Assembly: GCA_015680685.1 (NCBI GenBank)
Contig: MNCI01029357.1
Coordinates: 340,654-404,653 of the forward strand
Direction: 5' to 3'
Length of the DNA stretch: 64,000 nt
Source of the DNA: Gnetum montanum
Lineage: Eukaryota; Streptophyta; Gnetopsida; Gnetales; Gnetaceae
Below the pieces are notes generated by a model. That model was given only the letters and a program-made list of their open reading frames with translations. It was not told where the DNA came from and did not search any database. Position numbers and translations under genes: made by a program. Each line of letters opens with the position of its first letter. Position 1 is the first letter of the stretch. Of the stretch, positions 35,741-44,124 are shown in pieces.

Positions 35741-36773
35741 TGATGAGATTGGTTACTCTAATAATTAGAGTGGTTATTATTAGTGTAGTTACTCTAATTA
35801 TTAGAGTGGTTATTATTAGAGCAGTTACTCTAATTATTAGAGTGGTTATTATTAGAGCAGTTACTCTAATTATTAGAATGGTTATTATTAGAGTGGCATT
35901 TTCTCTAAAATTAGAGTGGTAGTTTCTTTCTAAAATTAGAGGGGTAGTTTCTTTCTAAAATTAGAGTGGTAGTTTTTATAATTATTAGAGTAGTTGCTCC
36001 CAAGCCCCTAAATACAGTGCCCAGGCACACAATAGGGAGTAGTCAAGAAGAATTCAAAAGAAGGAGTTAAGAAGAATTTAGAAGAGGAAGTCTTTTAGAA
36101 GTCAAGTAGCAAAACTCTAGCTAAGTGCCTACAACAGGAGGTCTAAGTGTGGACGAATCTTTATTCGAGCATTATATACCTGAGCACACCTTGTGTATGG
36201 CAATAAAGATGAGCTCTTGGATTCATCCTTGCAACACTTGAGATTTTTTTTCTTACTCATTTCCTTTATTTTCTTTTGTTTGGAATTTATTTTATTTTAT
36301 TATTTTATTTTATTTTATGCACTTTACATTTCTGTTATTAGCACACACAATACAATCACTTCGACCATGTGTGTAACACTTGGTAACTAAGTAACGATTA
36401 GCATTTGGTAATCCCAGTAGTGTTGCACTGGTTCAATATGTGTACGGAAATTGAGAATGGATACTGGTGTTAGGATTAGTTTAAAGCCTAGTTAATCAGT
36501 AGTTAAGTTAAATTAGTCACTTAGTTATCTCTCTCTCTCTCCTCCCTTATTAGCAGCAGGACATAAAAACATAAAAGCTATAAAAATCATATGCCTCAAG
36601 CTTACTTAACCATACAATCATGACATACAAGTAAGTTTGGGAAGACAATGATCAATCAACCTGTCCTTGTTCCACAAAGGTGCATTGGCACTTAGTCCTT
36701 GGAATTCGATTAGATCGTGCGTGAAATGCTTGTATTCATATGGTTGAGCATAGGGGTACCTCACCGTTCATCA
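35741..36773 (+). repeat. E2 3' LTR
   Basis: 1033 bp, aligned to the 5' LTR throughout, with four 36-bp U3 repeats at 35755-35898, the polyadenylation signal at 36202-36207 and termini TGATGAG and TTCATCA. The TATA box is lost. A T/A-rich tract near 36290-36315 is longer than in the 5' LTR. Confidence 0.95.
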
Positions 36774-36778
36774 GTAAG
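36774..36778. repeat. E2 target-site duplication, right copy (GTAAG)
   Basis: It follows the 3' LTR terminus and is continuous with TTCCACATTT. Copy B has the same context, GTAAGTTCCATATTT. Confidence 0.95.
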
Positions 36779-39700
36779 TTCCACATTTATTTTGATCCAA
36801 TGTTATCGATTTTTGTTGCAATCACTATTGAGATTGATAAAATTTGGGTTGATACAAGTCAATTCTTATGACATGGATCAATATGTCTACCCTTGGAATA
36901 TTTTGTCGATACATATTAATTCCATGATATCCTACAATAACACAGACTTACCAAAGCGATTTGTACATATTGCATACCATTTAGGAATTCAATGTACTTT
37001 GATAGGATAAAATAACAAAAAATTAAAATTTAAGTTGTTTCTACATTAAAACTAAAGCAATTTGGGGTTTCATCACATTCCAAACTAAAGAATGAGCAGA
37101 TATCATGGGGGTCTTGGTGAAGCATGGATGACCTACAGAACATGTTAGCTCAAGAATATCTAAACAAACAAACAAATGTACAACTAAACATTTAATCACC
37201 AAACATTATCAATATTCAAAGTTTGCCAAATCCAACCATCACCACAAACATAGTGTAAAATATATGTTAAGTTATCATGTATACTTTCCAATCTCCAAAA
37301 TCAAAAGGCATCCAAACCAAATATCAAATTACAATATGCATGGATTTATTATTAGTATCAACTGATTGAGAAGCATCATCATGCCTCACTTCATATATTC
37401 CCAAAGTACCTATGATAGAGGTGTCTAATAATATTCATCTCTAATGTTCTAGAGGTATAAAAAAGGACCAATGAACCATGGAATCACCCCCTCATGTAAA
37501 ATCAAGGAGAAAATGAAAGCCATACTAATGCATTCTTGTATGGATTAATTACCAAACATCTTTAGGGAGATCATCTCCAACTAATCACACAAACTTGGTG
37601 TTAGCTCAAATAAGCATACAAACATGGCATTTCAAAATAATGGTGAAGGAAAGAAATAGAATCAAAATAATGCATCTCATTAAAGAGATTTAATAATTCA
37701 AGGGATCACCACATAGACACTAATCCAAAATATGACATAACATCATCAATGCCTAAATAAATCATATGGAATTTTAGCTTCAAATAGAAAATCAAAACCA
37801 TCATCCAAGATATCTCACATATTTGAAAAAAAATCATAATGACACCATCTAATTCAAAAAGGGAAAAGCAATTTTATAGCTTCCAAGAAAACTAAATAAG
37901 CCATAACAACAAGAAGACCATATTCTTTAATAATCAAAAACCATGTAAGGGTCCATGCTCAAACCATGTAATAACCACTTATCCAAGTAAGGTGCTCCAA
38001 AATGTAGAAATCCAATGAGAAAATCAATGAAATCATTATAGAAGAATGCATATAAAAGGGACCTAAGAGGTCAAAAAGGACAAGATAAAGATCCTAATTT
38101 AATGAATAAGTAAAATTACGAATCAACTGAGGTTCAAATCAAGAAACACTCATTCATGGAAAGGAAATATCCAACATATGAAGATCCAAAAGAAAACACA
38201 AGAAATTCAACAAAGATGGAAAATTTGATAGGGTTTTACAAAGCTTCAAAGTTAACAAAACCAAGTTTCAAATTAAAATAGAGAATCAATTTCCATAAAA
38301 ATTAGGTTTATGACACCCCTACTCTCTTCAAGAAGACCTTTCTAGAAACATGAGACATCCATGAAGAGAAGTCTATGAGCTAGAAGAGACATCTTTAAGC
38401 AAGTAGAGACATCTTGGGAAAAGCAAAGAAATCTTTGAGGAGATGTCTTTAAGTGGAAGGAGATGTCTGTACTTGGTAAGAGACATCTCTAACATGGTGA
38501 AGACATCTCTAGTAGGGTGGAGATGTCTACACTTAGCAACATACATGTAGCACAAGGATGAGATATCTTCTTGGTTGGCTTGCCTTATAGGACAAACATC
38601 TTTCTAAAACCAAAGACATCATGCATGGGATGGAAAATATCAAGATTTAGTCAAGATGAAATCAATTTAATGAAAACAATAGGAATCCCATAGGTAGAAG
38701 TTCAATAACCCAAGAACTAAATCAATGAAGAGAAAGAGCAATTCAATGGTAGAACCACTAAGGAATTCTCACAATGCAAGGAATCATACTTACACAACCA
38801 AGATATTGATATCATTGATGGATGTAAGATTCAATTAAAACCATCACAAAATAAAAAGAACGAAGATATGCATTTATAATATCATAAGACCAATCAAGGC
38901 GAAATACAAATCAAGGTGTAACATCAACCTTCCAATATTTTAAATTGTCCATCAAATAAAATCAAACCACAATCTTTCTAGATCCAAGATAAAATTAAAC
39001 AAAAAATACAACAACTCCAATCATTCTATTACAATTGATAAAGGCTTATCAAATAGCAAAATCTAATCCCCTAATATTGTTGGTAGAATGCTTACAAAAC
39101 CTATACTTGAAATAGATAGAGATAGTAATATCATTAATCATAAATTACATACACACCGAACATTCAATCCAACATTTCAAGGAAACCAAAGCAATACCCA
39201 TTAGCTCATAGACAACATAATAATAATATATAATTTAATATCATTTAACTCATCTCATGAGTATGCCCAAACTTGCAAACGTAAATAGAAATAGAGCCAA
39301 GATTACTAACCTTCAAATCTACACAAAGAAATCCACAAGAGGAGAATAATACAGCAAAGATCCAAGCAATAGCACAATTAATCCAAAATCCACCAACACC
39401 TAGACTAGCTTCAATTTCCTATAGTACCTCTCCTGAATCATCAAAGTGTGTGAAATGAAAAGGCTGTGAAAGTTTTAATGAAAGATTAAAAAAACCATGG
39501 AACATGAGAAAACAACCAATTACGAAAATAAAAATTAAACTAAAAAAATGTTTCCATCAATTCTTTTTCTTCATGTACGTAACTTCGTCTCTTCTCACAT
39601 AATAGCCACACATACTAGAACAATTAATAAAACAAATAGCATAAAATCACTATTCCCAAAATATCCTAATAAGCATTTTACAATAAAATTGAAACTCATT

Positions 39701-40087
39701 TAATTAAATATAATCCAATCAACTAGAAACACCACATAACAAACAAAGTTATAAAATATACTCAAAGAATAATAAGTAAACCATAGATCACTAGCCATAC
39801 CATATTCCCAACCAAACCTCTCATGAAATCCTACTACACTCAACAATAAGATTAGTGCACATATATTGAATGGTAATATATATATATATATATGCAAATA
39901 TCAAAGATACATAATAATATTAATACACCCATGCATTTAAAAGGTCATCATCATCATGAAACATCAAATGCAAAAACCATAAAATATATTAAACCAATAA
40001 CATGCATCACACACATTGAGGCACAAGCAACATAATCTCCATAAAGATCATAACTACTAGAGATACCAAAAATAACAGGGTGTTACA
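36779..40087 (-). repeat. E3 5' LTR, copy A, sense 5' part (right of the E2 insertion)
   Basis: It continues the LTR interrupted at 27920 and ends in plus coordinates with GGGTGTTACA, so the sense start is TGTAACACCC, a common plant LTR start. With 27120-27920 the LTR is about 4110 bp. It is followed by TGTAT, the expected target-site copy; the other copy was not found. It contains the AGAYRTCT cluster at 38330-38610 and a short (AT)n run near 39882. No gene. Confidence 0.7.
38330..38610 (-). repeat. Cluster of AGAYRTCT octamers in the E3 LTR, copy A
   Basis: AGACATCT or AGATGTCT, or one-base variants, recur about a dozen times at irregular intervals of 15-35 bp, in both orientations. The same cluster is at 54955-55255 in copy B. 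This part of the LTR is expected to be U3, where enhancer-like repeats are common. Confidence 0.6.
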
Positions 40088-40092
40088 TGTAT

Positions 40093-40467
40093 TTACTTTT
40101 AGCTTTAATTACCAAGCTCTGACCTAGAAACACACTCCTTTGCTCCCATGCTCTAACATTTCCAATCAACATAAAACATAAATATTTTTAAAATTCAAGA
40201 TACGGTACATCCATAGATAAATAAACAAAATAAAATTTCAGTCAGCGTAACACCAATGTATTTGCGTATATTTTCAATCAAATCAGATTTCATCTAAAGT
40301 TTGTTAAGGGTTCTTTGTCTTGTTACTGAGAACTGCATTTGACTAACAGGTATCCTTATCTCCACTGCCCGTCCCGATTGAAATCTTCCACATCTTGTAT
40401 CTTACCACCATCCACCGTTCCGTCGTCTTTCATATCTCGCCACTATCCACCATTCCGTCTTCTTTCA
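40093..40467. other. Right flank of E3, copy A, first part
   Basis: No gene recognised. A 35-bp imperfect tandem repeat (two ATCCACC(G/A)TTCCGTC units) lies at about 40408-40472. Copy B has one unit. Confidence 0.5.
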
Positions 40468-40472
40468 TATTA

Positions 40473-40927
40473 TGGGGGTGTCGGACCCCAAAAAAGAGAA
40501 TTTTATTAATAGAAAACAAAATGTAGTACATAAGCAACTTTCAAATATACAGAGGGAGGAAATGAGGAAGAGAAACCATGTTGACCGAGATTATTATAAA
40601 GGAGACATGCTAAACTTAGCATTCCACAGGGAATGTAAATGCAATCTTGAGGAAAACCATTTGCTGAAAAGTGTGTAACTTTTCCTGGATGTGGATTGTC
40701 GGAAGAGAACAAAGGTGGAAGAAAGAGGAAAAGGCCGACGAGTGTAGAGTACTGTGGCATAATTAGGAGACGTTCTTCGGAAGCTAGGCCTGATGATGGT
40801 GATTATTGAGATCTCCGATATGACTCCATGGCTGCAATAAGAGAAACAACTGATTAGCATTCATCTTGAATTTTGGGGCTTGAGATATAATTTGGAAGTG
40901 AACATGCCGTAAAATTTGCATTTTTCA
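40473..40927 (-). mobile_element. Solo LTR inserted in copy A
   Basis: 455 bp starting TGGGGGTGTCGG and ending TTTTTCA, flanked by TATTA at 40468-40472 and 40928-40932. Copy B has one TATTA and no insert (56740-56744). The minus strand is the likely sense: it has TTAATAAAATTC close to its end, before GGGGTCCGACACCCCCA. The short minus-strand frames (40506-40760 and 40594-40860) are not recognisable proteins. No internal sequence and no second LTR are seen, so recombination between LTRs probably removed the rest. Confidence 0.75.
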
Positions 40928-40932
40928 TATTA

Positions 40933-41383
40933 TGTCTGGGTGCACGTCTTTCCTAGCCTTTTGTATCAAAAGCAATAATCACCTTACAGTGTTAGACTTG
41001 TGTCCAGCTTTCCACAGCCTTTTTCCCTTTTCCTTCGTATTTTTTTCCCACCCAGCAGTCATGACGTTACACCATTCCTTCAAGCTTTATCTTCACATTT
41101 CCTGTCTTTTGTGTCATGCGCCGTTTTCGTAGCCTTTTGTGTCAGAGGAGCACTGAAGCTGTCACTATGCTCTACCTTTCAGACATTTTAAAAATATTTT
41201 GTCTGCGGATACTTATTTGTTATTTGTTAGCCTTTTGTGTCACCGAGTACGCTGCTAGCAGTGGTTCTTTACCGAGCTTCACTCTCCCATCTATGGGAAA
41301 GTGTAATTTGCATTTACTTTCTCTATTCTCCGTTAAAATACGGGAAGGCCTTAGAAATATATGCAAAACTTGCTAAATATGCA
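40933..41383. other. Right flank of E3, copy A, second part
   Basis: Pyrimidine-rich sequence with repeated CCTTTTGTGTCA-like motifs (about 40958, 41105, 41133 and 41228), also present in copy B at 56760-57030. No gene recognised. Confidence 0.45.
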
Positions 41384-41399
41384 TGAAAATGCAGTTTTT
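41384..41399. repeat. LINE target-site duplication, left copy
   Basis: TGAAAATGCAGTTTTT, repeated at 43161-43176. Copy B has one version, with one base more, at 57185-57201. Confidence 0.85.
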
Positions 41400-41517
41400 T
41401 TTTTTTAAGAAAGGTCAGGCGAATTTTCATATAAAAAAAAAGGAAGCGGTATATGGTACAGCTCGGGCCAGGGCCGCTGGCCCCACGCCAGGTCAGGAAA
41501 TTCCCGTCAAGAAATTC

Positions 41518-41617
41518 NNNNNNNNNNNNNNNNNNNNNNNNNNNNNNNNNNNNNNNNNNNNNNNNNNNNNNNNNNNNNNNNNNNNNNNNNNNNNNNNNNN
41601 NNNNNNNNNNNNNNNNN
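41518..41617. other. Assembly gap of 100 N
   Basis: Exactly 100 N, the usual length for a gap of unknown size. It lies inside the LINE 3' region. Confidence 0.95.
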
Positions 41618-41947
41618 AATGGCCGGACTTCATACCCCTGAATTCTCCGGGAATTCGGCTACGCTGGCGGCCCTCTGGATCCTATGGCGGGCCAGGAATG
41701 ATCACATTTTCAAGGGAGCGTCTCTCCCTTCCCTGAGCGTCCTCTCTAACAGGATATGCAAGTTTTGGCAGGAAATCACCTCCGCTATGGCGCCGCTACA
41801 ATCGCAAACACAGCGGGTCTTGGAGAGACTGCGTTATAGGACCACCCCCCACGTCGTGAACCAGAGCCCGATGCCCCAAGGGCCGAATCTGGAGGAGGAG
41901 AGGCACGAGCAACAAGGGGGGGTCACTGTTGTCCCAGGGGAACAAAG
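41618..41947 (+). other. Inverted LINE 3' segment, probably misoriented contig end
   Basis: The plus-strand reading is LINE sequence (LWILWRARNDHIFKG, then ICKFWQEITSAM), whereas the rest of the LINE is on the minus strand. Its first 86 bases are an imperfect inverted copy of about 41949-42030, whose minus-strand reading ends PWILWRTRND at the single N. The two arms differ by substitutions and a small indel, so they may come from different LINE copies or alleles. Confidence 0.7.
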
Positions 41948-41948
41948 N
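41948..41948. other. Single N at the inversion point in the LINE
   Basis: The N separates the plus-oriented 41618-41947 segment from the minus-oriented LINE body. Confidence 0.8.
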
Positions 41949-43160
41949 GATCATTCCTGGTCCGCCATAGGATCCAGGGGGCCTCCAACGTAGCCGAATT
42001 CTCAGGATGTGGAGTCCAGCCATTCGCCACACCTGCGTGGTCACGCAGCAATCGTGCACGAAGTGCTTCAAAGTCTCTGCCTGCTGGTGACACAGAGGAC
42101 ACTGGGTATTGATATCCAGTCCTCGAGACCGCAGGACGGCGCGAACAGGGAGGGCCTGATGAAGGATCAGCCACCCGAAGGCTTTAATTTTCTCCGGGAG
42201 GATGCCCTCCACAGTTTCATCCAGCGCGGATCGGCTGGAAACCACTTCTGCAGGAGCAGCCGTGGGTGGAGAGAGAGCACTTCAGCATTGCCCAACGATC
42301 TGGCGTGCCCGCAGAACTGCTGCCAAATGTGGGAATCGGAATTGACGGACGTCCAGGGCCTGTATTTTCTTCTCATAACTTGCGCCCAAAGGGAGGGATC
42401 CTCGTTTTCGATATACAGGCGCTGAAGGAGCCTATGGCGCCCGAGGGACACCTCAAGGGTGAAGGGAAGGAGGCCGTTCCCCCTGCGGATCGGGGCCGAG
42501 CGATTTTCGTCCAGGCAACCAGGTGCATCCGCTTTCCCCCTTTCCCCAGACCAAACAAAATCGCGAATTATCTGGTCAATCTTAGTGGCGACACGCAAAG
42601 GCGGGCGAGGAGGCCACAGAGGCAACAAACCTGACCATGGCCCCTAAGACCGCGGATGCCAGCACCATCTTACCTTTGCGGGACAGGAAATTGTTTGTCC
42701 AGCGCGCCGCGCGTTTCTGGATTCTCTCAATAAGCGGTTGCCAAACACTGCCCCCCCCCAGACCTTGCTGCGGACCGACGGATGCGTGTGGGTAAGGGGT
42801 TGGGTGCCAGGCCCACCTCCCGGCGCATCCGATCCAGCGCCTCCAGGCTCACCTCCCGGCGCATCCGATCCAGCGCCTTCAGGATTGCCTTGGCCTGCGG
42901 TACCGTCGCCCTGGTATAAATCATAGTGTCATCAACGAAATGGGCGGTAAGGCATGGGATGCCGTGAACGTTTAACCCCTGGACCCCTTCCTCCCTGCAA
43001 TACATGTGCAAGAGGTCCATCAGCATCAGAAAGAGAGGGGCGAGAGAGGGTCTCCCTGACGAAGCCCGCGCCCGGTTCGATGAAAGCCCCATAACTGCCC
43101 ATCAATGTCCAGAGAATATTGCCCCCCTTGTTGGATCTGCAGACAGAGGTCAACAAGAAG
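41949..43160 (-). pseudogene. LINE reverse transcriptase (carboxy half) and zf-RVT domain
   Basis: In sense order: GLRQGDPLSPL (about 43040-43075); the catalytic FVDD (42928-42939) within AHFVDDTMIYTRA; a 12-residue tandem duplication; QPLIERIQKRAARWTNNFLS (about 42670-42730); IIRDFVWSG (about 42545-42570); and a zf-RVT region with KAFGWLILHQALPVRAVL and CPLCHQQAETLKHFVHDC (about 42045-42170). At least three frameshifts, one near 43030 just after the GDP motif, break the frame. The endonuclease domain and ORF1 are absent because of 5' truncation. Confidence 0.9.
42814..42885 (-). repeat. 36-bp tandem duplication in LINE RT
   Basis: 42814-42849 is repeated at 42850-42885 with very few changes, giving two copies of EALDRMRREV soon after the FVDD motif. 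It keeps the frame. Confidence 0.85.
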
Positions 43161-43867
43161 TGAAAATGCAGTTTTTGAAAAAATATAATGTAAAAATTGC
43201 AGGTGTGCACAAGAAGTGTTCAATGATCTCAACTTGCCTTGGCTTCGGGCACGTCATAGGGTCGATGGACTCAATGAATGAACAACTAAAACAATTGTCT
43301 CCGTAGAAAATCAGCATGGAAATTGGAAAATGCATTAGGTAAGGACTGTTAATATTAATGATGGATAGAGAGTGGTTTGCAAACTCTGCATGCGCCATTG
43401 GTAATTTAGAATAGACAGTGAAATAACTTCCAGTGCAAGGGGAAGCATTATATTTACTGCTTATGTAATGGTTGTAGAGAACAAGGTGCTGCAGGGAAGC
43501 ATTATATTTACTGCTTATGTAATGGTCGTAGAGAACAAGGTGCTGCAGATTTAAATATCTGTTTGTGAATGATGGTTTTTGCTCTTGAATCAGTATCACG
43601 GTACACCGTGTTTCTTATTTATGAGCTTCAAAATAAAAATAAGAAACGGGTTATCTTTTATCAAATCAGCTTTAATATCATTGGGAATGTTGTAACGCTT
43701 GAAATTCAAACTGAAACTTACAGTAATATGGATCTATGCAAAATATACATGCCGTGAGTTTTGAAAATATCATTAAAAAAATTACCATGGGTTCTAGGTA
43801 ACATTTATAACATGTTAACCAATTTGCAACTAAAATATTTTATCTATGCTTAATGTACTAAAATGTA
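43161..43867. other. Right end of copy A
   Basis: It includes the second LINE target-site copy (43161-43176) and sequence shared with 57185-57918. No gene recognised. A 54-bp tandem duplication (43441-43494 and 43495-43548) is present as a single unit in copy B. Confidence 0.6.
43441..43548 (+). repeat. 54-bp tandem duplication, copy A only
   Basis: Two units starting GGAAGCATTATATTTACTGC differ at one base. Copy B (about 57484-57525) has one shortened unit, so this arose after the segmental duplication. Confidence 0.85.
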
Positions 43868-43878
43868 AAAACATTCTA

Positions 43879-44124
43879 ACTCTTGCTACGGGCACTCACG
43901 AAAACATTCTAACTCTTGAATGTAAAAACCACAAGAGCTTCACTACAACTATGATAAAATGATGCCTAAACATGGTAGGTTGGCATGTATTTATAGGCAA
44001 GAACAAACCTTGTGTCGGCGGGGCCTACTCGATGTATCCCTATCGACAGGGCCTAGTCAATGCAACCTAGTCAATGGAGCCTAGCTAATGAGGCCTCATC
44101 GACATGGCCAGTCCACAACTCATC
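43879..44124 (-). repeat. E1 LTR fragment at the left edge of copy B
   Basis: It matches 18806-19023, ending in ACTCATCA followed by ACCAA as in copy A. The TATA box is intact here (reverse complement of TATTTATA, about 43990-43997), and the GGCC-rich U3 array has more units than in copy A. Confidence 0.85.

Larger units (their letters stand above)
27921..36773 (+). mobile_element. E2: Ty3/gypsy LTR retrotransposon, internally deleted, nested in the E3 LTR
   Basis: 8853 bp with LTRs at 27921-28936 and 35741-36773, PBS, gag, protease, RT, the carboxy-terminal end of integrase, 3' noncoding DNA and PPT, all on the plus strand and flanked by GTAAG duplications. It belongs to the E1 family by LTR termini, PPT, gag and 3' noncoding sequence. 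RNase H and the integrase core are missing, so it could move only with help from a complete relative. Frame loss is mainly by nonsense codons rather than indels. Its two LTRs differ at about 9% of sites by my hand alignment, mostly transitions. Confidence 0.95.
41400..43160 (-). mobile_element. 5'-truncated LINE (L1-type non-LTR retrotransposon)
   Basis: On the minus strand the element starts inside the RT domain and ends in a poly(A) (poly-T at 41395-41406 on the plus strand), with 16-bp target-site duplications, the signature of target-primed reverse transcription. It is GC-rich against AT-rich surroundings. A 100-N gap (41518-41617), a 330-base inverted segment (41618-41947) and a single N (41948) break its 3' part. 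Copy B lacks the element. Confidence 0.9.
18806..43867 (+). repeat. Segmental duplication, copy A (direct tandem)
   Basis: From ACTCTTG inside the E1 5' LTR to ATGTACTAAAATGTA at 43867, copy A matches copy B in the same order and orientation. The match includes E4 gag, E3 gag, protease, RT and PBS, the long E3 LTR and the right flank. The copies differ by three insertions in A (E2, solo LTR, LINE), a tandem duplication of about 335 bp in A (20761-21441), and about 640 bp present only in B at the position of N 23432. In segments aligned by eye, noncoding parts differ at roughly 6-10% of sites and E3 gag/protease at 1-3%. Confidence 0.9.

Noticed and set aside
40506-40860. Minus-strand frames of 84 and 88 codons
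   Set aside because: They lie inside the solo LTR, show no known protein features and overlap its probable polyadenylation region.
41000-41376. Overlapping plus-strand frames in the E3 right flank (also 56685-57042)
   Set aside because: Low-complexity Phe/Leu/Ser-rich peptides that are not conserved as protein between the two copies.
41619-41993. Plus-strand frame with LINE-like protein
   Set aside because: The protein is real LINE sequence, but the segment appears misoriented and runs into antisense after the single N, so it is not a separate gene.
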